This document shows positions 17,124 to 25,395 of a stretch of 64,000 nt of DNA, in pieces (within the stretch, counting starts at the first letter, position 1; each line of letters opens with the position of its first letter). Where the stretch lies: assembly GCF_027257845.1 (NCBI RefSeq), contig NZ_JAPVOT010000004.1, positions 182,935-246,934 on the forward strand, in the 5' to 3' direction. The position numbers and the translations under genes are program-made. Below the pieces are notes generated by a model. The model was not told where the DNA came from. It saw nothing but the letters and a program-made list of their open reading frames with translations, and made no database searches. Origin of the DNA: Alteromonas sp. BMJM2 (lineage in GTDB: Bacteria > Pseudomonadota > Gammaproteobacteria > Enterobacterales > Alteromonadaceae).

Positions 17124-17924
17124 TTAAAGAAGCTCTTTTGACATAATAAAAACGGCAATAACTAGAGTGAAAAATGCAAAGAACTTTTGTAAAGCTGCAC
17201 CATCTAGTTTCCCCGCTACTTTTGTGGAGATTGCCATCCCAATAAACGTCGCAACCAACATAAGTGGCAGCAAAGGCATCTCCAATTGAATTCCGGTTTG
17301 TAAATCGCCAACAAAGCCAAGCAACGACTTGAGTGCAATGATAAATAGAGAAGCACCCACGGCATTTTTCATGGGCATTCCTAAAATTAGAACGAGTGCT
17401 GGAATGATAAGAAAACCGCCGCCGGCACCAAGTATTCCAGTTATCAAACCAACAACCGCTCCCTCTACGACAATGAGTGCAATATTGGGAGAGGTATTTT
17501 CAGTATTTTCTTTGGCGGGACCTGCTTTGCTGTACGCTTTTTTCAACATCATTGCCGCAGAGGCCAGCATCAAAGAGGCGAACAACACCATGATGCCCAA
17601 ATTTTTATCTATCGATATTGATTGAAACTCGATGGTCTCTGGTATTGCGGGCATTAGGTAAGCACGAGATAGGTAGACCGCTATAATGGAGGGAATGGCG
17701 AACAATATGGAAGACTTCACATCGACCAAGCCTTCTTTGAAATAGCGCACTGCACCATAGGCTGCCGTAGCACCGACGATTAACAATGAATATCCAGTCG
17801 CTACATCTGGAGTAACTCCCATTAAGTAGACCAATATGGGAACGGTAAGTATTGAGCCACCTCCGCCTATTACGCCTAGTACCAACCCCATGAGTACAGC
17901 TGCAATGTAACCAAGAATCATCAT
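17124..17924 (-). CDS. TauE/SafE family anion exporter
   Basis: 266 residues from the ATG at 17924, which has AGGTGG at a good distance; the GTG two codons earlier is less likely. Multi-pass membrane protein with two TauE/SafE repeats, each marked by a GGGGS or GAGGGF turn (LGVIGGGGSILTVP near residue 20, LGAGGGFLIIPALV near 165). The family moves sulfite, sulfoacetate or related organosulfur anions. First gene of the operon with persulfide dioxygenase and SQR, so sulfite export is the likely job. Operator site C lies 52 bp upstream, in the divergent promoter shared with the regulator gene. Confidence 0.88.
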   Translation of the reverse strand: MMILGYIAAVLMGLVLGVIGGGGSILTVPILVYLMGVTPDVATGYSLLIVGATAAYGAVRYFKEGLVDVKSSILFAIPSIIAVYLSRAYLMPAIPETIEFQSISIDKNLGIMVLFASLMLASAAMMLKKAYSKAGPAKENTENTSPNIALIVVEGAVVGLITGILGAGGGFLIIPALVLILGMPMKNAVGASLFIIALKSLLGFVGDLQTGIQLEMPLLPLMLVATFIGMAISTKVAGKLDGAALQKFFAFFTLVIAVFIMSKELL

Positions 17925-17975
17925 TATCACGCCACCTTATTACATAAAAATATATCTTAGAACAAAATATACAAT

Positions 17976-17998
17976 AAAGTATATTCTAAATATATATT
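17976..17998. promoter_or_regulatory. NsrR/Rrf2-like palindromic operator, site C
   Basis: AAAGTATATTC, one T, AAATATATATT; the arms pair at 8 of 11 positions. It lies between the divergent TauE-dioxygenase-SQR operon and the Rrf2-family regulator gene and could serve both promoters (autoregulation). The surrounding 90 bp is extremely AT-rich. Confidence 0.58.
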
Positions 17999-18056
17999 TA
18001 ATTTATCCATTACGGTAAAATTTAGAAATCACAGCAATCGGATTTTTAGATGACAT

Positions 18057-18509
18057 ATGAAAATAAACACGTTTACTAACTTGGCGTTTCGCGTTCTTAT
18101 TTATTTAGCTTTACGAAAAAATAGAACGGTGAAAACCAGTGAGATTGCTGATGCATACTTTGTTTCATACAACCATTTGAAAAAAGTTATCTCTTTACTC
18201 ATTGAGCACGGATATATCTTGGGCACTAAAGGGCGTGGTGGCGGCATCAGGCTAGCCTTAGAGCCGAAAGATATTAATATTGGGAAAGTGTTCAGACTTA
18301 CGGTAGAAGATATTGCACTGGCTGAATGCTTTGCTTCACCAACCAATCAATGCGTCATCTCCCCCACCTGCAGATTAAGAACGATTCTTGAGGACGCAAC
18401 AGCTAAATTCATTGCAGAATTAGACCAATATTCTCTTTACGACCTAGTTGAAGGAAGAGAGGGGGCGTTGGCGATGCACTTGGCAATAGATTTTATTGAG
18501 CTAGAATAG
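18057..18509 (+). CDS. Rrf2 family transcriptional regulator, NsrR-like
   Basis: 150 residues. N-terminal winged helix (about 1-70) with the Rrf2 pattern TSEIADAYFVSYNHLKKVIS and GRGGGIRLA, a dimerisation helix, and three cysteines at 91, 99 and 105 in the NsrR position (ECFASPTNQCVISPTCRL). The whole chain aligns by eye with NsrR (SFTD..LR.LIY, ITPACRL, LTELDNYTLADLVE in E. coli). NsrR binds a [4Fe-4S] cluster that reacts with NO. Here residue 8, the aspartate ligand of NsrR, is asparagine, and the first cysteine spacing is X7 rather than X4-5. Probably a cluster-containing sensor of NO, sulfide or persulfide controlling the surrounding genes through sites A-C (inference). Confidence 0.9.
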   Translation: MKINTFTNLAFRVLIYLALRKNRTVKTSEIADAYFVSYNHLKKVISLLIEHGYILGTKGRGGGIRLALEPKDINIGKVFRLTVEDIALAECFASPTNQCVISPTCRLRTILEDATAKFIAELDQYSLYDLVEGREGALAMHLAIDFIELE

Positions 18510-18639
18510 CCCCTTTCTTTTCTCGACCCTCACCCACTTTTATCTGCACCTTGCGGTTGATGGATGAAAATTTTAGACATAGCTCTTCAAGTATACTGAA
18601 ACAGGCTATAATGGTGTGCTGATATCAATAGGAAATAGT

Positions 18640-19074
18640 ATGAAAGTTTGTGGTGTAGATCTAAAAGGTAATGAAGCGACAGTATGTCTTTTGTCATTAA
18701 TAGACGGCTTGTTTCATGTACCTGACTGCCGAACCCGCCGTTTAACGCTGGCCGATACCAGTGCGAAAGGTCTTAAAAGTTTTCAAAGTACGTTTGAAAA
18801 ATTAATGGCCGACTACAAAATTGATGCTGTCGTTATTCGTCAGCGCCAGAGTAAGGGCAAATTTGCTGGAAGTGCCATTGGGTTTAAGCTTGAAGCGGCT
18901 ATTGAATTAATAGATGGGCTAGAGGTTGTTGTATTTGGTCCCACTGAAATTAAAGAATCGTTGCGCAGAAATCCGGTTGCAGTGCCATTTTCAGATACAG
19001 GGTTAAAACAATTTCAAGAGCCGGCTTTCACCACGGCCTATGCCTGGTTAATGAAACGTGCTCATCAAGAATAA
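18640..19074 (+). CDS. DUF3010 family protein
   Basis: 144 residues from the ATG at 18640, with AGGAA upstream. The N-terminus MKVCGVDLKGNEATVCLL looks like the first strand of an RNase H-like fold with an early acidic residue, and RQRQSKGKFAGSAIGFKLEAAI is the conserved core of DUF3010 proteins found in marine gammaproteobacteria. Function unknown; a nuclease-like fold is suggested by the strand pattern only. Single gene followed by a terminator. Confidence 0.8.
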   Translation: MKVCGVDLKGNEATVCLLSLIDGLFHVPDCRTRRLTLADTSAKGLKSFQSTFEKLMADYKIDAVVIRQRQSKGKFAGSAIGFKLEAAIELIDGLEVVVFGPTEIKESLRRNPVAVPFSDTGLKQFQEPAFTTAYAWLMKRAHQE

Positions 19075-19082
19075 TAGCATTA

Positions 19083-19109
19083 AGCGCCTGCAGTTATTAC
19101 AGGCGCTTT
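19083..19109. terminator. Terminator hairpin between convergent genes
   Basis: AGCGCCTG, 9-nt loop, CAGGCGCT followed by TTG. Perfect 8-bp stem placed between the DUF3010 gene (+) and the lipoprotein gene (-). Confidence 0.7.
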
Positions 19110-19114
19110 GCTGA

Positions 19115-19630
19115 TTAATTGACGACTATTGCCCAGTTAGCATCATCTTCTGACGCCGACCAATAGAAGTTGATAGGCATCGCTCCTTCTTCAACAACCC
19201 ACACTTGAGCCACTAAGTTTTCAACATCACCACCTATTGTCAACTGGTACTCAGCAGAGCCAGACGGCAAAGTGGTGCGAAGTTGGCAAGTGTTATAGTT
19301 CACCTTTACCTCACCATTAACCGTCGAAAAGTCGTTGCACACGTTGAGGTATACCCTTGGTGCATCGGTATTATTGTCCAACGCTAAAGTGAGACTGCTT
19401 TCGCCGATAAAATCAAACTCTTCATCACTAATGAGATCTCCCATCACTTCAGGTTCATCATTAGACTCTGGCTCAGGCGCAGGTGGTGGTGTCGTAGCCG
19501 GAGAAGGAGTGCTAGCTGCAGGTGGCGCAGCTTGCGCAGTGCCACTGCTTGTTGATACAGACGAGTCACCGCCGCCCCCGCCACACGCGGCTAACATTGC
19601 TATTGTTGGTACGAGTAAAAGATATTTCAT
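19115..19630 (-). CDS. Small lipoprotein with acidic, proline-rich linker
   Basis: 171 residues from the ATG at 19630 (GGGG upstream). Lipoprotein signal with lipobox LAAC followed by five glycines. Then a Ser/Ala/Pro-rich linker (about residues 25-65) with a repeated TPSPATTPPP-like stretch and an acidic segment. A C-terminal globular part (about 75-171) contains two cysteines (NVCNDF and YNTCQL) likely to form a disulfide, and predicted beta strands. No known domain recognised. It begins 10 bases after the LruC/GEVED gene, so the two products are probably made together and may interact at the cell surface. Confidence 0.75.
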   Translation of the reverse strand: MKYLLLVPTIAMLAACGGGGGDSSVSTSSGTAQAAPPAASTPSPATTPPPAPEPESNDEPEVMGDLISDEEFDFIGESSLTLALDNNTDAPRVYLNVCNDFSTVNGEVKVNYNTCQLRTTLPSGSAEYQLTIGGDVENLVAQVWVVEEGAMPINFYWSASEDDANWAIVVN

Positions 19631-19640
19631 TGGTAGCCCC

Positions 19641-21746
19641 TTAGTAAGAATACACTTTAGTTGAGTCGGCATTTTCTTTTGTAAACCATGACTGATTCTT
19701 TTCGCCATTGGTGGTCACAAAATCTGAAAACTTAGGATAGGCTTTTAAAATATCCACATACTCCTGAGGATGTAGCCAGTTAGTGTGCGTACTTGCATTT
19801 ATCGCTATTGCCCAAGGTAAGCCATTTTCTGTTTGATATGTCGTTGATGTTGAGACGTCCGACGCATCTTCGGCTAATCCGAAATAACTCATATTTGCCA
19901 GCGAAGTAGGCGACTTGTTTTTGAGGTGAATCTCTAGCCCCCTACCAGGATTGTTTGCAAAAGCGTCTCCATGAGGCGTATTTTCCGTTGCAAAAATAAA
20001 CGGTTTATAGGGTGCCTGCGGAAAGCTATTTAAACTTATGTCACGGTTAAGCTGCAGCGAGATTGAAAATTTAAATTCGTACTGAGAAGTGCATCCCTCT
20101 TCAGTTTTATAAAACCAGCAGCCGCCAGCAGTGACGTGCTTCCATAAATCGTCACTGATCTTAAGCACGGCATTGTCTGTTCCATCCTCTAACAAGGCAG
20201 TATTCACCGTTTTTCCATTAATGCTGAATCGAATACTGTCACTATCGATATCTTCGTTAGTGATGCCTTCAAGTTGAATAGCGAAGCCGTTATTATACGA
20301 AGCCCCCATTGCGGTTAACTCACCAGAAAGACTCAGTTTTTTCACTGTACTTTCTTGTGACACAATCATTGATGAGTCCAAGCGGATCACCACATCATTG
20401 AAGTCATAGTCTCCGGTTTCAGGCCAGTTGTCTTCAAATGCTAAAAAGTAAGGAGTGTTATTAACTAAACTGTTGCCAGGATTGACCACGGCCACCTGAT
20501 AATCTTCAACTTCACCATCGATTACTCCACCACTGGCACCAACACCACTGGTTGATGTGTATCGTACCCGTGCCCAGGTAACACCAGAGGTTACCCCTAG
20601 CGGCGTGTCTTCAAAAATAAAGTGCGTGCCGGTAGTTAGGCTTTTATCTGCAATTAATTGTTCGCTGGCTTCAAACGTGCCGTTTTGATCCCAGTCAACC
20701 CACATACTTAAATAGCCGTCACCTTCTACGGAGACTTGCATGAAACTTTCAAGACCCGCTTCAAACGCGGTAATAAAGTTAACCCCGTCCTCATCAGCGT
20801 TTGTAAGTTCATCGCTATTAGGGAAAACATGGGCGTCGTACTCAGCATCAACCCCGTTACCTAGGTGTATCCCATCTACCACGCCATGTCTGGCTCCGTT
20901 GCTTGATAATGACGTAAGATAAGTGTCTGGCGCATCGCCAAAATCCGTTGTCGCTGGAATCGACTCATCAATGATGGGCGCCATTGCGCAACGAGCGCCA
21001 TCGTTGTTACCCGAGCTTGGCCCGTAAGCGAAAAGCTCTGCTTTGGGGTTAGCTCCCGCTACGTCAATTCTAAAAACATTGCCATCTTGATTTCGGCTGA
21101 TATAGAAAGTGCCATTAACGTCGAAATACACAGCACCAAAAGTACCTCTTTGCCCTACGTTACTTACTTTAGTTTTACTGCCGTTAGCAACGTCAATACG
21201 ATATAAGTCTCCGTATTTGTCTACGGAATACGCAAAACCATCAGAGGGGTGAAATGCTAAATCGTAAATAAGCATTGAAAGAGAGGCACCATCTATTACC
21301 TGCTGCATATCTAGATAGCTGTCGTCGTTCTCATCGAGTGAAACGCGATAAAGGCCATACTTACTGCCTTTTTTATAGAGGTAATAGGCGTTTTCTGATA
21401 GCGCAACATCCCCTACAAAGAAATCGGCCCCGGGCTTGTTGGTCAGGTTTAACGGCTCTATTTGAAAATCGTCACCAATTCGCACAATCGTTTTGCTTTC
21501 ATACCCCCAGCCGTATAAATACCTATCGTGGTTACTAAAACCAAACCCGTTAATTCGATTGTTGGTGCCAAGATTACTTGAAAGTAAATCAACGTTCCCT
21601 GTGACTAAGTTAACACCGTACAACTGAGCAGTTGTATCTTGCATCAAAAAGGCTTGAGAAGGACACGTGTCAAAAGCATCAGCAGACACATGAAGCGATG
21701 AGAACGCCAATAACATTGCAGCTGTCGGCTTAAAAGGTGTTTTCAT
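19641..21746 (-). CDS. Large exported LruC/GEVED domain protein
   Basis: About 701 residues from ATG 21746; a GTG four codons earlier (21758) is an equal alternative. Signal peptide ends near HVSADA. Residues about 25-255 form a repeat-rich beta-propeller-like domain (LYGVNLVTGNVDLL, DRYLYGWGYESKTI, LYRVSLDEND). A GEVED domain follows (about 265-425: DFGDAPDTY, MWVDWDQNGTFE, DGEVEDYQV), then a LruC/DUF4842 domain (about 435-700: FLAFEDNWPETGDYDFND, GASYNNGFAIQL). Such proteins are secreted or surface-bound; LruC proteins in Leptospira are outer-membrane associated. Acidic D-x-D-x-D motifs could bind calcium. No enzymatic role recognised. Operon with the small lipoprotein downstream. Confidence 0.85.
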   Translation of the reverse strand: MKTPFKPTAAMLLAFSSLHVSADAFDTCPSQAFLMQDTTAQLYGVNLVTGNVDLLSSNLGTNNRINGFGFSNHDRYLYGWGYESKTIVRIGDDFQIEPLNLTNKPGADFFVGDVALSENAYYLYKKGSKYGLYRVSLDENDDSYLDMQQVIDGASLSMLIYDLAFHPSDGFAYSVDKYGDLYRIDVANGSKTKVSNVGQRGTFGAVYFDVNGTFYISRNQDGNVFRIDVAGANPKAELFAYGPSSGNNDGARCAMAPIIDESIPATTDFGDAPDTYLTSLSSNGARHGVVDGIHLGNGVDAEYDAHVFPNSDELTNADEDGVNFITAFEAGLESFMQVSVEGDGYLSMWVDWDQNGTFEASEQLIADKSLTTGTHFIFEDTPLGVTSGVTWARVRYTSTSGVGASGGVIDGEVEDYQVAVVNPGNSLVNNTPYFLAFEDNWPETGDYDFNDVVIRLDSSMIVSQESTVKKLSLSGELTAMGASYNNGFAIQLEGITNEDIDSDSIRFSINGKTVNTALLEDGTDNAVLKISDDLWKHVTAGGCWFYKTEEGCTSQYEFKFSISLQLNRDISLNSFPQAPYKPFIFATENTPHGDAFANNPGRGLEIHLKNKSPTSLANMSYFGLAEDASDVSTSTTYQTENGLPWAIAINASTHTNWLHPQEYVDILKAYPKFSDFVTTNGEKNQSWFTKENADSTKVYSY

Positions 21747-22129
21747 TGAATTACTCACAGTAAAAGGATGTTAATTACTGTGGTAACAATTTATATGCCA
21801 GTAAAATCGCACTGCTTTCAAAACTGTGAAAACTTCAAAATAAATACATTAAAACAGATACTTAAAATTTATATTTTGTTGAAAATCCTGGCCACTCTAT
21901 TGCTTTTTTGTAAAACCGAAATCGCGATTTTCATTTTGAGAATTTCAAATTAAGACAATTTCGCAATTGAAAAATCCTTTCGTAACCACTGTAACTTTGA
22001 GTCTTTTATTGAGGTTCACCCGAGTCTCGCTGCTAATAGGAAAACGCCATATGACGTTAAAAGGTAGACCTCACACAGCCTTTAATGTCTACTATGTGAC
22101 ATCCTGAATGTAAGAAGAGAGTAAACGTA
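21747..22129. other. Divergent intergenic region, AT-rich
   Basis: About 380 bases separating the LruC gene (-) and the DUF1439 lipoprotein gene (+). Strongly AT-rich to about 21980, then more mixed. It should hold two promoters. No convincing palindrome or gene was seen. Confidence 0.5.
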
Positions 22130-22693
22130 ATGAAGTTTTTATCCCTATTGGCCGCCATTGTATTTTTGAATGGGTGCGCAACACTTTCTCAGCTATCTGT
22201 GTATACGGTTTCAAATGCAGATGTAGAGCAGGTATTAGGTAGTCAGCTAGATAAACTTCAACAAAAAGCCTCCCTCGCGGGTATCCCTCTGCTCTTAGAG
22301 GTGAACGATATATCGGTAAACATTGGCCCCGAAGGAAGAGATGTTGTTCAGTTAGGCACCGACGCCACAGCCAGCATAAACGCGTTTGGATTTAGCTATC
22401 CCGCTAAAATACGCTTGTCTTTAGAAGGCACCCCTTATTATGACAGTGAGAAAAAAGCGATTTTTGTTCACTCATTGTCGTTGCTTGATAGCACTGTGGA
22501 TGCGGCGGGATATAAAGGCAACCTCGCACCTTTAAGCAAAGAAGTAATGCAGCTTATCAATGGCTACTTAGTGTCTAACCCCGTGTATAAATTAGACACA
22601 ACAAATAAAACGGTTAACCTTCTCTCTAGTATTCCCATCACATTATCTGTTGAGCAAGGAAAGCTGGCTCTTCGCCCTCAGCAGGGCAAGTAG
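22130..22693 (+). CDS. DUF1439 (YceB-like) lipoprotein
   Basis: 187 residues. Lipoprotein signal with lipobox LNGC, so probably attached to a membrane facing the periplasm. The rest matches the DUF1439/YceB pattern: alternating amphipathic beta strands and helix (DVEQVLGSQLDKLQQKASLAGIP, then VHSLSLLDSTVDAAGY), a fold related to lipid-binding tubular proteins. No catalytic motif. Function unknown; E. coli YceB is an uncharacterised lipoprotein of the same family. Monocistronic, about 80 bases before the next gene. Confidence 0.8.
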   Translation: MKFLSLLAAIVFLNGCATLSQLSVYTVSNADVEQVLGSQLDKLQQKASLAGIPLLLEVNDISVNIGPEGRDVVQLGTDATASINAFGFSYPAKIRLSLEGTPYYDSEKKAIFVHSLSLLDSTVDAAGYKGNLAPLSKEVMQLINGYLVSNPVYKLDTTNKTVNLLSSIPITLSVEQGKLALRPQQGK

Positions 22694-22773
22694 AGTAGAT
22701 AGAAAAGTGGAGAAATTGACCTAGCTTAAATATTCGTACCTAGATTTTACAACCACATCATTATAAGAAGAAT

Positions 22774-23985
22774 ATGAACACGACTACGCCCACAAAAGAA
22801 TTCGACATACTGTTATATGGCGCCACCTCCTTCGTTGGCAAAATTATGATTTCCTATCTTGCTACCTACGCTGAAGAAACCTTTTCTTGGGCTATTGCAG
22901 GAAGAGACGAGCAAAAGCTTCTCGCATTAAAAAAAGAGCACGGCTTAGCATCAGTCCCTCACTTTGTTGCTGATGCCAGCGACGAAACCGCGCTTACCGC
23001 GTTGTGCGAGAAAACCAAGGTTATTATCTCCACTGTGGGGCCCTATGCACTATACGGTGAGACTCTGGTAAAAGTATGCGCAAGCACCGGCACAGATTAC
23101 TGCGACTTAACCGGTGAGCCTCAATGGATAAAAGCAATGCTCGATAAATATGAACCTCAGGCACAAGCCTCAGGAGCTCGTATTATTAACTGTTCAGGAT
23201 TCGACTCAATTCCATCAGATTTAGGGGTTTATTTTTCCCAGCGAAGCGCTATCGAAAAAACGGAAAGCCCTGCCACGCAAATAAAGATGCGGGTATATAA
23301 GCTTAAAGGCGCAGCATCTGGAGGCACTATCGCAAGCATGTTAAACGTACTTAAAGAGGCCAGTGACAACCCGAGCCTTAGAAAGCTTTTGGTAAACCCT
23401 TACATGCTTTGCAATGCTGGACACCCTTTTCATTTACGCCAAAAAAATCATAAAAAAGCAGAATACGACAACGACCTTGGTATTTGGACAATGCCCTTTG
23501 TTATGGCTGCCATTAACGAGCGTATTGTTCATCGCAGTAATCAACTGCTTGGTACCATGTATGGCAAAGACTTCAAATACGATGAAGCTATGTCGAGTAA
23601 AACCGCAAGCACGGCATGGATAACTACCCTTGGTTTAGGTGCATTTGTAGGGGCGGCCAGTTTTGCGCCAATAAGGAATTTACTCGCAAATCACATTTTA
23701 CCAAAGCCTGGTGAAGGCCCATCGGTTGAAGATCAAGAAAACGGCATGTTCGACATGCGCTTTTATGCTGAATTAAACAATGGCAAGAGACAGGTGGTAC
23801 AAGTTACCGGTGACAAAGACCCAGGATATGGCAGTACTGCAAAAATGCTTTCGCAAGCCTCGCTTTGCTTGGCAAAAGATATCCCCGATGTAAAAGGTGG
23901 CTTTTGGACCCCCGCCTCAGCACTCGGTGATGCGCTGATAAATCGATTGGGCAAGCATGCCGGAGTCGTTATAAAAGAATTATAA
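22774..23985 (+). CDS. Saccharopine dehydrogenase-like / trans-acting enoyl reductase family protein
   Basis: 403 residues. An N-terminal Rossmann fold with nucleotide motif LYGATSFVGKIM, followed by SWAIAGRDEQKL and the family sequence TVGPYALYGETLVKVCASTGTDYCDLTGE is typical of the short-chain-like saccharopine dehydrogenase family, which includes mycobacterial trans-acting enoyl reductases. CSGFDSIPSDLGV is also a family hallmark. It likely acts on a lipid or acyl substrate with NAD(P)H; the substrate is unknown. Convergent with the acyl-CoA dehydrogenase gene, which would fit fatty-acid metabolism but is weak evidence. Confidence 0.82.
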   Translation: MNTTTPTKEFDILLYGATSFVGKIMISYLATYAEETFSWAIAGRDEQKLLALKKEHGLASVPHFVADASDETALTALCEKTKVIISTVGPYALYGETLVKVCASTGTDYCDLTGEPQWIKAMLDKYEPQAQASGARIINCSGFDSIPSDLGVYFSQRSAIEKTESPATQIKMRVYKLKGAASGGTIASMLNVLKEASDNPSLRKLLVNPYMLCNAGHPFHLRQKNHKKAEYDNDLGIWTMPFVMAAINERIVHRSNQLLGTMYGKDFKYDEAMSSKTASTAWITTLGLGAFVGAASFAPIRNLLANHILPKPGEGPSVEDQENGMFDMRFYAELNNGKRQVVQVTGDKDPGYGSTAKMLSQASLCLAKDIPDVKGGFWTPASALGDALINRLGKHAGVVIKEL

Positions 23986-24004
23986 AAGCACCATAAAAGA
24001 ATCG

Positions 24005-24037
24005 TAAAAAAAATGAAGCCCGCAAAATAAGCGGGCT
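24005..24037 (-). terminator. Intrinsic terminator of the acyl-CoA dehydrogenase gene
   Basis: On the - strand, AGCCCGC, 7-nt loop, GCGGGCT is followed by a run of T (24013-24005). It lies 15 bases past the stop codon and may also slow the converging gene. Confidence 0.82.
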
Positions 24038-24052
24038 CATAAATGACACAAG

Positions 24053-25210
24053 TTAACGCCCTAACATCCCTCTTGCGATGACCTCTTTCATAATTTCGGA
24101 GCTGCCTGCATAAATGGTTTGTACCCGAGCATCACGATAAAAACGTGAAATAGGATATTCATCGGTATAGCCATAGCCGCCGAATAATTGCAGACATTCA
24201 TTCACCATTTTTAGCTGCATCTCGGTGGCTGCCAATTTAAGCATCGCTGCATCGGTCACCGTCATTTCGTCACGACTAAACTTGTCCATGTGTTTTTCTA
24301 AAAGCGCTTTACACATTTCAAGTTCAGTCTGGCATTCGGCTAATTTAAACCGCGTATTTTGAAATTGCCCTACTGTTTGACCAAACGCCTTGCGTTGGGT
24401 TACGTAATCGATGGTAAGGTCGAGTGCACCTTGTGCATGGCCAATAGCTTGCACTGCGCAACCCAAGCGCTCTCTGGGTAGCTCCTGCATTAAATAGGCA
24501 AACCCACGTCCCTCTTCGCCTAATAGTGCGTTAGCTGGAATTTTCATATTTTCAAAAAAGAGTTCGCCAGTATCGCTGCTGTGCTGACCTATTTTGTGAA
24601 TGGGTTTTCCGGTAGAAAACCCAGGAAGACTGGTGTCGACCAAAAACAACGACACCCCTTTAGCACCTGCTTTTGGGTCGGTCTTGGCGCAAACAATGAT
24701 CATATCGGCCTGGTTGCCATTGGTGATAAACACCTTTGAGCCGTTGAGAATGTAGCTATCATCCTCTTTTACAGCGTTAGTTTTCATGCCTGCCACATCG
24801 CTGCCTGCATTGGGCTCTGTCATTGCTAGTGCGGTAAGCACTTCCCCTGTGGCCATTTTCGGCAACCAGTAGTCTTTTTGTTCTTCGGTTCCGATGTTTA
24901 ACAGATAGGGCGCAACAATATTGGCGTGAATATTATAGCCCGTTGCTAAACTGTGCAGACCGAGACGACACATTTCTCCTTGAATCATCTGACAAACATC
25001 AAAGCTAGCGTCAGCTGCCCCATACTTTTCAGGCATATCAACAAGCAACATTCCCGCTCGTCCCATGGTATGCCACACTTCACGAGGCATATGATGGTCG
25101 TCTTCCCATTTTGAATAATGGGGCAGTATTTCTTGGTCCATAAAACGCAATACCATGTCTTTGAACATCGTAAGCTCTTCATTGATTGCAGCATTATTGT
25201 CAGACATCAT
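24053..25210 (-). CDS. Acyl-CoA dehydrogenase, LCAD/IVD-like
   Basis: 385 residues; an ATG one codon later (25207) has the better distance to GAGG. FAD flavoenzyme of beta-oxidation or branched-chain acid breakdown: removes two hydrogens from an acyl-CoA and passes electrons to ETF. N-terminal helical domain, middle beta domain with AMTEPNAGSDVAGM and FITNGNQAD, C-terminal helical domain with RKAFGQTVGQFQ and CLQLFGGYGYTDEYPI. In the terminal loop (IYAGSSEIMKE) the medium-chain catalytic glutamate is absent. Instead Glu247 in PRERLG sits where long-chain and isovaleryl enzymes have theirs. Chain specificity is not determined. Single gene. Confidence 0.9.
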   Translation of the reverse strand: MMSDNNAAINEELTMFKDMVLRFMDQEILPHYSKWEDDHHMPREVWHTMGRAGMLLVDMPEKYGAADASFDVCQMIQGEMCRLGLHSLATGYNIHANIVAPYLLNIGTEEQKDYWLPKMATGEVLTALAMTEPNAGSDVAGMKTNAVKEDDSYILNGSKVFITNGNQADMIIVCAKTDPKAGAKGVSLFLVDTSLPGFSTGKPIHKIGQHSSDTGELFFENMKIPANALLGEEGRGFAYLMQELPRERLGCAVQAIGHAQGALDLTIDYVTQRKAFGQTVGQFQNTRFKLAECQTELEMCKALLEKHMDKFSRDEMTVTDAAMLKLAATEMQLKMVNECLQLFGGYGYTDEYPISRFYRDARVQTIYAGSSEIMKEVIARGMLGR

Positions 25211-25372
25211 TTTACCTCATGAGACTTAGTCGGGCGGCAATTCGCCCTTTTAAATTTACAACTTTTTTACATTACGCTGAGTGTAGAGGATCCCTCTGAA
25301 GGGTTCGAATGATGTTTATCTAGTATGCGTAATCACTGCCATTTATTGACCGATATGAGATAGGGTTTTAAA

Positions 25373-25395
25373 AGCCGTTTAGTCATTAAACGGCT
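25373..25395 (-). terminator. Terminator overlapping the stop codon of the M24 peptidase gene
   Basis: On the - strand AGCCGTTTA, loop ATGAC, TAAACGGCT then TTTTAAAA. The stop codon TAA (25381-25379) is the first three bases of the second arm, so the hairpin begins inside the coding region. Confidence 0.75.
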
